From Nitrospirota bacterium (GTDB lineage: Bacteria > Nitrospirota > Thermodesulfovibrionia > UBA6902): 64,000 bases of DNA. The stretch is taken from positions 19,067 to 83,066 of the forward strand of contig JACQZG010000007.1 in assembly GCA_016213935.1 (NCBI GenBank), read 5' to 3'. Under the pieces are notes generated by a model. It had not been told where the DNA came from. It was given only the letters and a program-made list of their open reading frames with translations, and made no database searches. Position numbers and translations under genes: made by a program. Each line of letters begins with the position of its first letter. The first letter of the stretch is position 1. Of the stretch, positions 57,025 through 64,000 are shown in pieces.

Positions 57025-58029
57025 TTATTCAACAACGACATCCCAGGGCGAGCCCGCGTAAGGGCTGTTCGGCGTCAGGCTCAGGCTCACCGTACTGATT
57101 ACTGTATTGCTCTCGGTATCTATTACTGAGAGGCTGATTCCTGAGTGATTTGTCACGTAAGCGCGTTTATTCCCGGAGTCGACTGCTATTCCAAGGGGCT
57201 CCCTCCCGACCTTTATCGATCCGAGGACCTTGTTCGAGGAGGCGTCAACAACGCTGACGAGATGAGACCCCCTGCTCGGAACGTAGAGCCTGTTGTGAAG
57301 CGTATCCACGCCTATGTACCACGGGGCTTCCCCAACCTCTATATTTTCAATCACCTTGTTCTTCTCAGGGTCAATGACAGATACGCTGTTGCTGTTATGA
57401 TTTGCCACATATATCCTGCCGGTTACGGGGCTGAAGGCCGCGCCGATAGGAACGTCGCCTACGGGAATCGTCGCAATAACAGTATTCTTATTCAGGTCTA
57501 TCACCGAAACGGTTCCCTCCCCCGAATTCACGACAAAAAGCTTCTTCCTGCCCGGGTCAATGGCAAGGCCGAAAGGCTCCTTCCCCACCTTTATGGTATC
57601 TGTTACTACATTCTTCTCAAGGTCTATGACACTCACGGTATTGTTGCTGTTGTCAGTGTTCGTCACATACCCTTTGCGCGCCGCCGAGTTGATTGCGATA
57701 TGCATCGGGCCGGTTCCCACCTTTATGCTTGCCGCCTCAGAGCCGCTTTTAAGGTCTATAACCATTACCTTGTTTTCGGACGGGCTCGAGTTTACGACAT
57801 AGAGCATGCCTGTTGCGGAATCGACCGCCAGTCCCGCCGGCCAGAGGCCTACCTTGATCGTATTCACCACCTCTGATTTTGAGGCATTGATGACCGAGAG
57901 CATGCTATTGCCCGAGTTCGAGACATAAACTAATTTGCCTTCGGCCTTGACGGCAGGCTCGGAAAAAGAGAGCGAGGCCGCAGAAAGAGAGAAAACCAAT
58001 AAAACAAAAAATGGATATGATTTTTTCAT
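57025..58029 (-). CDS. Exported YVTN-type beta-propeller protein (copy 1)
   Basis: A 334-residue protein with signal peptide (MKKSYPFFVLLVFSLSAAS) and the same seven-repeat organisation: KLVYVSNSGNSMLSVINAS, VGLWPAGLAVDS, VGKEPFGLAIDP and so on. A strong AAGGAGG precedes the ATG. It lies 49 bases upstream of the second copy, so both are probably made from one transcript ending at the terminator at 55919. Confidence 0.85.
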   Translation of the reverse strand: MKKSYPFFVLLVFSLSAASLSFSEPAVKAEGKLVYVSNSGNSMLSVINASKSEVVNTIKVGLWPAGLAVDSATGMLYVVNSSPSENKVMVIDLKSGSEAASIKVGTGPMHIAINSAARKGYVTNTDNSNNTVSVIDLEKNVVTDTIKVGKEPFGLAIDPGRKKLFVVNSGEGTVSVIDLNKNTVIATIPVGDVPIGAAFSPVTGRIYVANHNSNSVSVIDPEKNKVIENIEVGEAPWYIGVDTLHNRLYVPSRGSHLVSVVDASSNKVLGSIKVGREPLGIAVDSGNKRAYVTNHSGISLSVIDTESNTVISTVSLSLTPNSPYAGSPWDVVVE

Positions 58030-58149
58030 ACTTGCGCTTACCTCCTTTTTGCATGAAGTATAAAGCAGCAGAGTCTATTTATATATTTTAAGAGCCCGAA
58101 TTGTCAAGCCTTTTCATTTCTTCCATTATTCTGACGCCTGAGCTTATGC

Positions 58150-59037
58150 CTATGCGCGCGGCCGTTTTCTTCTCCTTAGATATTCCCTTACCTCCGCCTT
58201 GTAAGCCTTGTGAATGGCCTTTGTCACACCTGCGGCGCTGATACGGAACTTTACGTCATCAAACTGATTGACAGGCATGACCTCCATCGTCGTGTTTGAG
58301 AGAAAAACCTCGTCAGCTTTATAAATATCATCAGGCCTGAAGCTCCCCTCTTTAACAGTCAAGCCCGCGGCTTTTGCGATATTAATTATCGTCCTTCTCG
58401 TTATCCCGTCAAGAATCCCGGCATTGACAGAAGGCGTGCAGATTACGCCGTCTTTTACGAAAAAGATATTGCTCACCGTTCCCTCGGCTACATGCCCTTT
58501 ATAATTAAGCATCACGGCTTCATATGCTCCACGCTCCATCGCCTCTGCCTTTGCAAGAACATTGTTTAAGAAATTCAGCGATTTTATCTGAGGGTCAATC
58601 GCGCCCTTATAATTCCGCCTTGTTTTGACAACCGCGGCCTTCACCCCTTTTTTGTAATATGAAGTGGGATACCCTTTAAAAGGATTGGCAATAATGACGA
58701 ATGTCGGCTTTGGGCAGAGAGACGGGTCAAGCCCTATCGGGCCCGCGCCCCGCGAGAATGTTATCCTCACATAAGCCTCTTTGAGCCTGTTTGCCCTGAG
58801 CGTCTCGTAAAGGGCCTTCTCTATCTCTTCCGGACTTTTCAGCAATCGAAGATTGATGAGCGAGGCTGAATGAAAGAGCCTGTCAAGGTGCTCTTCGAGC
58901 TTAAAGACGGCCCCTTCATACGCCCTCAGAGTCTCATATATCCCGTCGCCGTAGAGAAAACCGTGGTCAAAGACAGAGACAACTGCCTTGCTTTCAGGGA
59001 CAAGTTTGTCATTGAGATATATCATTGCCATGGGCAC
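58150..59037 (-). CDS. Class IV aminotransferase (branched-chain aminotransferase-like)
   Basis: A 295-residue PLP fold-type IV enzyme. VFDHGFLYGDGIYETLR near the N-terminus, the Schiff-base lysine in QIKSLNFLNNVLAKAEA, and EGTVSNIFFVKDG and ILDGITRRTIINIA are family signatures. It is nearest to IlvE-type branched-chain aminotransferases, but D-amino acid aminotransferase or aminodeoxychorismate lyase cannot be excluded. It ends in an arginine-rich stretch; another frame stays open through this end for about 35 codons, so the C-terminus may be shifted. Start among the first three methionines is uncertain. Confidence 0.82.
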   Translation of the reverse strand: MPMAMIYLNDKLVPESKAVVSVFDHGFLYGDGIYETLRAYEGAVFKLEEHLDRLFHSASLINLRLLKSPEEIEKALYETLRANRLKEAYVRITFSRGAGPIGLDPSLCPKPTFVIIANPFKGYPTSYYKKGVKAAVVKTRRNYKGAIDPQIKSLNFLNNVLAKAEAMERGAYEAVMLNYKGHVAEGTVSNIFFVKDGVICTPSVNAGILDGITRRTIINIAKAAGLTVKEGSFRPDDIYKADEVFLSNTTMEVMPVNQFDDVKFRISAAGVTKAIHKAYKAEVREYLRRRKRPRA

Positions 59038-59189
59038 GGATTCATGAGTGAGGAAGATATTATTGAGGTATTATACAACAGCCCCGCCTGTCAGTCTGAA
59101 TGAAACTCGACTATCTCCCTTTCAATAACTTTCCTTATACAACATATCAAGCGGGCTTTGAGGAGCTTTTGATACGTCTTTTATAATCA

Positions 59190-59220
59190 GCGTTCAGCCG
59201 TCAGCTCTCAGCTTTTTTAT
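59190..59220. repeat. Dispersed CAGC/GCTGA-type repeat, left copy
   Basis: On the minus strand AAGCTGAGAGCTGACGGCTGA runs through the end of the four-helix-bundle gene and supplies its last codons. Related sequences occur at 59577-59606 and 43193-43211. Confidence 0.45.
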
Positions 59221-59553
59221 AAATGTTGCAAGCATTCGTTTAACTTCTAATACTTCGCCTGTAAGACTGTCATATTCTGCACTGTTGAGCAGATGAAGAT
59301 CATGGGTCAGTATCAGTAAATATTCTAATTCACTTGCTGAACCCATCGCTATCTCAAGAAAACGCGCAAGCTCAGCATCACTGTTCCTTCCACACCCTTC
59401 TGCGATGTTCGTAGGGACAGAAGCACAGGATCTTCTAATCTGGCTCGTTAAACCATACAATTCTTCACGTGGGAATGCTGAAGTAGCATGATAAACTTTC
59501 TGAGTCAACCCATGCGCCTTTTCCCATACAGAGAGTGTTTTGAAATCTCTCAT
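59194..59553 (-). CDS. Four-helix-bundle protein (S23/IVP family)
   Basis: A 119-residue protein of the family first found in 23S rRNA intervening sequences: FKTLSVWEKAHGLTQKVY, FPREELYGLTSQIRRSCASVPTNIAEGCGR and ARFLEIAMGSASELEYLL are diagnostic. Function is unknown; these genes are often dispersed in genomes outside rRNA. Here it is flanked on both sides by related repeats, which suggests mobility, and is placed beside the truncated integrase. Confidence 0.9.
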   Translation of the reverse strand: MRDFKTLSVWEKAHGLTQKVYHATSAFPREELYGLTSQIRRSCASVPTNIAEGCGRNSDAELARFLEIAMGSASELEYLLILTHDLHLLNSAEYDSLTGEVLEVKRMLATFIKKLRADG

Positions 59554-59569
59554 AACATTTCCCCTTCTT

Positions 59570-59821
59570 TTAAGCCGAATGCTGACCGCTGATAGCTGAC
59601 AGCTTATGAAGTCTCACCTGCCAGTCATTAATCTTATCCTGATCCTTCAGCTCATTCATGAATGCTTCGATTTTCAATTCATCCGTGAGTTTTTGATTTT
59701 TGTTTGAGAAAAACAGGAACTTACTGACCCAATGGGCATAATAAGAAAGATGCTTTTCCTGCACAAGTCTCCTCGAAAGCAAAAACTCCTGAAACTCTGG
59801 AAGTACCTTTTTATTAAGCAT
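59570..59821 (-). pseudogene. Integron/phage-type tyrosine recombinase, N-terminal remnant
   Basis: 83 residues. The first 70 (LPEFQEFLLSRRLVQEKHL...YAHWVSKFLFFS...INDWQVR) resemble the SAM-like N-terminal core-binding domain of integron integrases. After DWQVR the sequence LHKLSAISGQHSA is translated from a dispersed repeat and ends at a stop, so the catalytic domain with the R-H-R-Y residues is gone. It is oriented away from the cassette-like genes at 60.2-63.4 kb, as intI is in integrons. Confidence 0.65.
59577..59606. repeat. Dispersed repeat truncating the integrase
   Basis: On the minus strand AAGCTGTCAGCTATCAGC matches AAGCTGAGAGCTATCAGC at about 43195 in 16 of 18 positions. It lies exactly where similarity of the integrase remnant ends. 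Confidence 0.5.
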
Positions 59822-60196
59822 AATCTAACTTGCCGTATATTATGGGTGATTTAATATCCATGATATACGGACGGCGGTATATGCTGGCTATTATGGGGTA
59901 AATACCGCCATTTTTCAAGATAAATCATTAACCACACCACTATATTTTGTGCTTGTATTTTCCTATTCATACAACTATGATATTCATATTCCAGCAAATA
60001 CGGACGGCAGTCTAATAATTGTTGGGATCAATAAAGGCATAACAGCAGGCAATTGAAATCTTGCCATTCCATATATCTACCAATTGTGGTTGGCGATGCT
60101 ACAATAACTTTATAGAATCACCCGCCCATATCAATATCTACCAGAGAGCCAACCAGTTTTAATATCGTCGCAATCAATTTGTTTGCCCATTATGAT
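59822..60196. other. AT-rich attI-like region with inverted repeats
   Basis: About 375 bases with no gene, between the integrase start and the restriction-modification genes, where attI and the cassette promoter would lie in an integron. Inverted repeats are CCGTATAT/ATATACGG (59833-59870) and GGCGGTAT/ATACCGCC (59873-59909). GTTGGGA at 60021-60027 is a candidate cassette boundary that complements the CCCAAC of the downstream attC-like site. Confidence 0.4.
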
Positions 60197-60240
60197 ACTC
60201 ATAGTCCGTGGACTTATCATCATCACAAACTGCATATTAT
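60197..60240 (+). promoter_or_regulatory. C-box-like operator and promoter of the controller gene
   Basis: AGTCC-GT-GGACT (60203-60214) within ACTCATAGTCCGTGGACTTA resembles the operators bound by restriction-modification controller proteins. A -10 TATTAT at 60235-60240 would start transcription at about 60247, the GTG start codon itself, giving the leaderless mRNA known for such genes. The poor -35 (ACTTAT) overlaps the right half of the operator, as expected for a promoter needing the controller. Confidence 0.65.
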
Positions 60241-60245
60241 GATAC

Positions 60246-60467
60246 GTGACCGCTGATAATGAACAGAAGCTAAAAGAACAATTCGGACAACGATTGCGGA
60301 AACTGAGAAAAGAACATGGACTGTCTCAGGAAGAATTAGCGTTGTCGTGCAGATTGGATCGAACTTACATCGGGGGCGTAGAAAGGGGCGAACGAAATAT
60401 TAGCCTTATAAATATAGTCAAGATTGCAAAAGCACTAAAAATAACCCCAAAGGACTTTTTTGAATAA
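60246..60467 (+). CDS. Restriction-modification controller protein (XRE family)
   Basis: A 73-residue helix-turn-helix protein: FGQRLRKLRKEHGLSQEELALSCRLDRTYIGGVERGERNISLINIVKIAKALK, the build of C proteins. The start is GTG with no Shine-Dalgarno. It is followed by the endonuclease gene with overlapping stop and start. C proteins delay endonuclease synthesis until methylation is complete after entry into a new host. Confidence 0.85.
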   Translation: MTADNEQKLKEQFGQRLRKLRKEHGLSQEELALSCRLDRTYIGGVERGERNISLINIVKIAKALKITPKDFFE

Positions 60468-61627
60468 TGTCACCAACAAGCACATACCTCCATGCAATCT
60501 TATCTCGGTTGAAATTGTTAAGAGAAGACGCGGGCATTTCTTCATCGGAACTTGAAGAAAGATTAATCCTCGGGCCGGGCTGGATTGAAAGATTTGAACA
60601 AGGAGAAACGACACCTAGCCTTGATATGCTTGTTGCTATTCTCCATGTTATCGGAACCAACTTCTCGGTATTACTGGACAAAATTAAAAATCATCCCGAA
60701 ACCGCAGAAATAGAACGGGCTATTTTTGCCACACAGAATAACAATAACCTTAATATTCATTTCAACTATGCAAAATATGATGCAATCTATATGCTGAGCA
60801 CTGCCACTACGGAACAATTTGAAAAAGTAATCAAGACGCTACGTGACGGACTCTCCAGGTTGAGCAAATCATTATCGAACAATGAAGCGATTAAAACAGA
60901 CTCTGTGGCAAAAGCTTTTTTAGCCGCTGTTAAAGTGTGGCCGCATGCTAACCCATCAGACATTTGGTGGTTTCTTATTTACCGGGCATATTGTGATCCA
61001 TATAATCATCCTGCTCAATTTGCACGATTAGATTTTACTCAAAGCTGGAAAAGAACGGGCGGGTGGGCATTAGAGGAAGTGCTTGTAAGACATTACGGGC
61101 ATTTCCTAACCTCACATGGAATAGAATTACTTATTGCCTCCACGGAAGAAAAAGAACGCTATCTGCGGTCAATAAAAGTTACCGAACGCTTGGAGGCAGA
61201 TAAAATGGACGTGCTCCTTATCGGGATTAAAAATGGGACAAAGCATATTTTCGGTGTGGTGCATGTAAAGGCAAGCTTTGCCGAACGCCGAACAGACGAT
61301 GTACCGATGAGTAAAGCTTTAGTGGATGCGGGATATATATCCCCCCTATGGACAATGGATTGCAAAAGCTCGCCTTCCGAACATCCAGTCAATAAAGGTG
61401 AACTCGGAGACAAATTAGGGAAAGATGAAGACAGGCGGAGCGCAAAGAGAAAAGATATTGAAGACGACGGGTATTTCTCAGCGTGCTTCTCTTACAACGT
61501 AAATACCAAATCAACACCTCTTAAGCAAAAGGCAAAAGCTCATATTCACGTTTGCAACTTCAATAATCCAGACGATGCTTTTTCAAAGTTCCTTATCGAA
61601 TCGTGGCGGAAATTTCCGCATGCCTAA
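60467..61627 (+). CDS. Type II restriction endonuclease, BsaWI-like, with N-terminal HTH
   Basis: A 386-residue protein. Residues 1-70 form a second XRE-like helix-turn-helix (LKLLREDAGISSSELEERL...IERFEQGETTPSLDML). The C-terminal half has the PD-(D/E)XK-like arrangement ADKMDVLLIGIKN...FGVVHVKASFAERRTDDVPMS, then SPLWTMDCKSSPSEHP and NKGELGDKLG, resembling the BsaWI endonuclease family as I recall it. It starts at the base where the controller stop ends and overlaps the convergent methyltransferase gene by 35 bases. Family assignment is from memory of motifs; restriction function is well supported by context. Confidence 0.75.
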   Translation: MSPTSTYLHAILSRLKLLREDAGISSSELEERLILGPGWIERFEQGETTPSLDMLVAILHVIGTNFSVLLDKIKNHPETAEIERAIFATQNNNNLNIHFNYAKYDAIYMLSTATTEQFEKVIKTLRDGLSRLSKSLSNNEAIKTDSVAKAFLAAVKVWPHANPSDIWWFLIYRAYCDPYNHPAQFARLDFTQSWKRTGGWALEEVLVRHYGHFLTSHGIELLIASTEEKERYLRSIKVTERLEADKMDVLLIGIKNGTKHIFGVVHVKASFAERRTDDVPMSKALVDAGYISPLWTMDCKSSPSEHPVNKGELGDKLGKDEDRRSAKRKDIEDDGYFSACFSYNVNTKSTPLKQKAKAHIHVCNFNNPDDAFSKFLIESWRKFPHA

Positions 61628-62498
61628 AAAGAGGGATGTCGTTACTTTCAATATATTCAAGCCTTTTGTTAGAAGCGACAACTTGTAACGAATCAATCTC
61701 AAAACCTATATACGTACAATTAAGCTTTCTTGCTGCAATCCCTGTTGTACCTGATCCTGAAAAAGGATCAAGCACAACAACATTAGGTCCGACGTTATCG
61801 TAAGCCTCAATGCAACGTCGAGGCAACTCTTCCGGAAATCGCGAATAATGCGCTTCTCCCTCAATTTTTTCATTTGAGAATTCCCACACGCTTGGGACCG
61901 GGGGGGAAACCCGGAAATTATGATCCTCTTTCTTGGCCAACAGATAGATTGGCTCGTGTTGGCGATGAGGGCGGCGGCACCTACCTTCGGGCATGGCGTT
62001 TTTCTTCCGCCAAATCACTTCACCTCGGAAAAGATACCCTGCATTGCATAACTCTATGATGAGTCTATATGGTAATGCCAATAAATTACCATATTGAAGC
62101 CACGGAATTTCTTTGTCGATGAAAGCTTTTCTTTTGGCGCGAGGCTTAACATATGCCGAATTATTGGGCGAAAGACCATTTTTGTCTGGACCAAGTGAAC
62201 TATACATTCTATCATCAACGCTCCAATTAACAGGCGTGTTATATGCGTCTCCAATATTTATCCAGAGCAAAGCACTTTGTTTTAATTTCGGCAAGCATAA
62301 GGTAAAAACAGATTTCAAAAGGTCAAGGTATTCCTTCGGGTCGTCTTCAACCCCAGCACCTTTTGACATCCGTTGTCCCCAATATGGCGGACTAGTAATA
62401 ATTATATCAAGAGATTCATCAGGAAGCTGAGGAATTAGTTCAAGGCAATTTCCCTCTGTAACCCTATTTTTTAAAAAGGAACCAATCATTTCTGTCAT
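61593..62498 (-). CDS. DNA methyltransferase (N4-cytosine/N6-adenine type)
   Basis: A 301-residue amino-methyltransferase. Catalytic motif IV is ITSPPYWGQR near residue 37; the serine suggests N4-cytosine rather than N6-adenine methylation. Motif I is LDPFSGSGTTGIAARKL near residue 248, so the order is IV before I (beta class). It is the protective partner of the convergent endonuclease. GAAGAG precedes the start region; a start at the second methionine is possible. Confidence 0.88.
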   Translation of the reverse strand: MTEMIGSFLKNRVTEGNCLELIPQLPDESLDIIITSPPYWGQRMSKGAGVEDDPKEYLDLLKSVFTLCLPKLKQSALLWINIGDAYNTPVNWSVDDRMYSSLGPDKNGLSPNNSAYVKPRAKRKAFIDKEIPWLQYGNLLALPYRLIIELCNAGYLFRGEVIWRKKNAMPEGRCRRPHRQHEPIYLLAKKEDHNFRVSPPVPSVWEFSNEKIEGEAHYSRFPEELPRRCIEAYDNVGPNVVVLDPFSGSGTTGIAARKLNCTYIGFEIDSLQVVASNKRLEYIESNDIPLFRHAEISATIR

Positions 62499-62599
62499 CT
62501 CTTCAATCCTCTCGAATGATACTTATAGTCAGCATACATAAGATAGTCCTTTAAAGTCAAGTATGAAATTTTACTAATACTTCGAGTATGATAAAAAAA

Positions 62600-62732
62600 G
62601 CCCAACCAAGCACTGCACTGAATGCAGACCACAGGACGCTTTTTTAGACTTGCAGTGACTTATGGTTAGCGGATTGTCTTTTGGCTCTTTTAAGTCATTC
62701 GGTGGTCTGCATCAGTGAGTTTTACGTTATGT
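62600..62732 (+). repeat. attC-like recombination site (long hairpin)
   Basis: Left core GCCCAAC (62600-62606) and right core GTTATGT (62726-62732) bound an imperfect inverted repeat: CACTG-A-ATGCAGACCAC (62616-62632) pairs with GTGGTCTGCAT-CAGTG (62702-62717), 16 pairs with one extrahelical A. Unpaired spacers lie next to the cores, and the 69-base end loop holds another stem (TGACTTA/TAAGTCA). This is the architecture of a folded integron attC of about 130 bases. It lies after the restriction-modification genes and just before another ORF. Confidence 0.65.
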
Positions 62733-62750
62733 CATTAAAGGCAGAGCAAG

Positions 62751-63389
62751 ATGGATGAAAAGTATATAGGAAGTATTGCAACAATTGGTGGCGTACTTAT
62801 AGGTTTTATACTGTCAACAATTAGCACATGGATAAAAGCCGGAAGAGAGGCAAGTCGACTTGAGAAAAGCACAAAAAGACTACTCGAACTTGAGATTGTA
62901 AAGAACAGAGCGGCAATTCTCGATTATTGGAAAGTCATAGTACATTCAAGCGAGAAGTGGTATCATGAGCCTGAAGTTTTTAACTATGTTCAGCTTGGCA
63001 GAGCTATTTCAAAGACTCCTTTTCCAGTGACAAGCAAGAATGTCTTTATTGCTTTCATCGATAGAATTCCACTGGCCTATTCGGACGGTCAGATTTATGA
63101 TCTGTGGGAGACCTACGAGAAGATTGATCAATTGATGATACTGTACGATAGGATAGGTCAACTTCAAGATGAATCACAAGATATTTTCCCAAATCATGAC
63201 ATAACAAGTCATTGGAGTGAACGAGTGCCACAGGACACTTTTGGAGGTAGCATTGTTATGAGGAGTGCAAATCGGTTTGGAGGCATGTTGTTATCATTCA
63301 GTGGCACTCGTCGCTCAATTCTACGTTGGCTGCTTATGAGATATGACGATAGTAAACTACTTGTCCCGCTACCACATGTAACATGCTAA
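62751..63389 (+). CDS. Hypothetical membrane-anchored protein, possible cassette gene
   Basis: A 212-residue protein that is not recognised. One N-terminal hydrophobic segment (IGSIATIGGVLIGFILSTIST) probably anchors a soluble domain rich in helices, with WYHEPEVFNYVQLG and AYSDGQIYDLWETYEKIDQ. It begins 19 bases after the right core of the attC-like site, as the first ORF of the next integron cassette would. No attC follows before the PIN gene 11 bases on. Confidence 0.6.
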   Translation: MDEKYIGSIATIGGVLIGFILSTISTWIKAGREASRLEKSTKRLLELEIVKNRAAILDYWKVIVHSSEKWYHEPEVFNYVQLGRAISKTPFPVTSKNVFIAFIDRIPLAYSDGQIYDLWETYEKIDQLMILYDRIGQLQDESQDIFPNHDITSHWSERVPQDTFGGSIVMRSANRFGGMLLSFSGTRRSILRWLLMRYDDSKLLVPLPHVTC

Positions 63390-63399
63390 AATAATAACT

Positions 63400-63870
63400 A
63401 TGAAGAAAATAAAATGTTATCTTGATACGACTATCTTTAATTTTGTATTCGCAGATGGCGATCCTGAAAAGAAGGAAATTACTGTAAAGTTTTTCAATGA
63501 TATGCCTTCAATTACCGAAGGCGTATACATTTCAGACGAAGTAATCAGAGAGATTAGCAGAGCGCCGGAGCCGAGGAAATCACAATTGGAAGATTTGCTA
63601 CGCAAAACTAATCCTTTGTTGCTTGACATAGATTTGGAAACAGAAGAATTGGCTGAGCGTTATATCAAGGAAGGAATCATTCCTGAAAAGTATAGAAGTG
63701 ATGCATTGCATATTGCTGTATCCGTAATCTACGGAATAGATGTAATCGTCAGTTGGAATTTTGAACATATTGTAAAACTCAAGACAAGAGTTATGGTTGA
63801 TGGAGTAAATAAATTGCTGGGTTATCACGAGATAGAAATTTGTTCACCAGAGGAGGTGGTTGAACCATGA
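63400..63870 (+). CDS. PIN-domain toxin-like protein (VapC-type)
   Basis: A 156-residue PIN domain. Acidic residues typical of the RNase site are visible: Asp in CYLDTTIFNF, Glu in SDEVIREI, Asp in RSDALHIAVSV and Asp/Glu around DVIVSWNFEHIV. Such proteins are ribonuclease toxins in toxin-antitoxin pairs. A small gene overlaps its stop (ATGATGA) and probably encodes the partner. Confidence 0.8.
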   Translation: MKKIKCYLDTTIFNFVFADGDPEKKEITVKFFNDMPSITEGVYISDEVIREISRAPEPRKSQLEDLLRKTNPLLLDIDLETEELAERYIKEGIIPEKYRSDALHIAVSVIYGIDVIVSWNFEHIVKLKTRVMVDGVNKLLGYHEIEICSPEEVVEP

Positions 63871-64000
63871 TGAGATTAAAGGGCTTAGACGAAATTCATG
63901 ATATCATCGAGAAGATTTCCGATGAAGAAAAAGGTTTAACTCCTGAACAAAGAATCAAAAAGATTCGTGAAGAAGCTGACAGATTTTTATTAGACCGCAA
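63867..64000 (+). CDS. Probable antitoxin partner of the PIN protein (3' partial)
   Basis: The frame opens ATG ATG AGA at 63867, preceded by GGAGG, overlapping the PIN stop, and runs off the window's right edge. The 44 visible residues (MMRLKGLDEIHDIIEKISDEE..., ending ADRFLLDRK) are charged and helical, as in small antitoxins. Confidence 0.55.
   Translation, partial: MMRLKGLDEIHDIIEKISDEEKGLTPEQRIKKIREEADRFLLDR

Noticed and set aside
57145..57876. 243-residue plus-strand ORF over the YVTN gene
   Set aside because: Its repetitive look is inherited from the propeller repeats on the other strand.
55972..58029. Periodic repeats suggesting a CRISPR array or DNA tandem repeat
   Set aside because: The period of about 42 residues is at protein level (YVTN blades) and the DNA copies are diverged; no short identical repeats with unique spacers occur anywhere in the window.
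59833..59909. The two inverted repeats after the integrase as additional attC sites
   Set aside because: Stems are only eight pairs and no RYYYAAC/GTTRRRY-type cores bracket them in the right positions.

Overview
The window looks like a chromosomal segment of a Gram-negative, probably anaerobic or microaerobic bacterium of the Nitrospirota (Thermodesulfovibrionia-like) type. This is inferred from gene content, not from a marker phylogeny: a molybdopterin oxidoreductase fused to its iron-sulfur subunit, System II cytochrome c maturation (ResB/CcsA), an archaeal-type split glutamate synthase, LptF/LptG for lipopolysaccharide export, and a NifA-like sigma-54 activator. Core genes are moderately GC-rich with good Shine-Dalgarno sites. 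Two AT-rich stretches (about 22.1-25.5 kb and 59.2-64 kb) look acquired.

Layout. 0-3.3 kb: 3' part of a large molybdoenzyme. 3.3-10.4 kb: an amino-acid ABC ATPase, initiator tRNA with its own promoter and terminator, the rpsB-tsf-pyrH-frr translation operon, gapA-pgk and convergent smpB. 10.4-16.1 kb (minus strand): a small membrane protein, a MurU-AmgK-like fusion beside a NamZ/DUF1343 protein (a putative N-acetylmuramate salvage unit), a HepT/MntA toxin-antitoxin pair, and rimI-tsaB. 16.2-22.1 kb: glycogen phosphorylase, a GAF sensor kinase, and resB-ccsA. 22.1-25.5 kb: an island with an unknown protein, a truncated trypsin-like protease, and a GHKL-ATPase two-gene cassette driven by a consensus promoter. 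25.5-30.1 kb: AddB-like nuclease and phosphohexomutase.

30.2-53.1 kb is dominated by nitrogen assimilation: a three-gene glutamate synthase operon behind a promoter and terminator-like hairpin, a NifA-like activator, a sigma-54 type promoter, two ammonium channels, two PII proteins, glutamine synthetase and its adenylyltransferase GlnE. Between them lie a frameshifted HAD phosphatase, mtnP-apt (methylthioadenosine to adenine to AMP), PilZ and PHP proteins, an FHA protein and ligA-pncC. Three reading-frame abnormalities cluster in the amt region: a frameshifted outer-membrane protein, a glnK truncated straight into amtB2, and a glutamine-amidotransferase domain joined in frame to a glutamine synthetase that lacks its N-terminus. 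They are either real deletions or assembly errors.

53.2-59.1 kb: lptF-lptG, a lipocalin-size exported protein of unknown function, two tandem YVTN beta-propeller proteins and a class IV aminotransferase. 59.2-64.0 kb: an integron-like region. It holds an integrase remnant cut by a dispersed repeat and a restriction-modification system with a controller protein and C-box-like operator. A long attC-like hairpin follows whose left core (CCCAAC) matches a GTTGGG at the presumed 5' end of the cassette. After it come an unknown membrane protein and a PIN-domain toxin-antitoxin pair that runs off the window.
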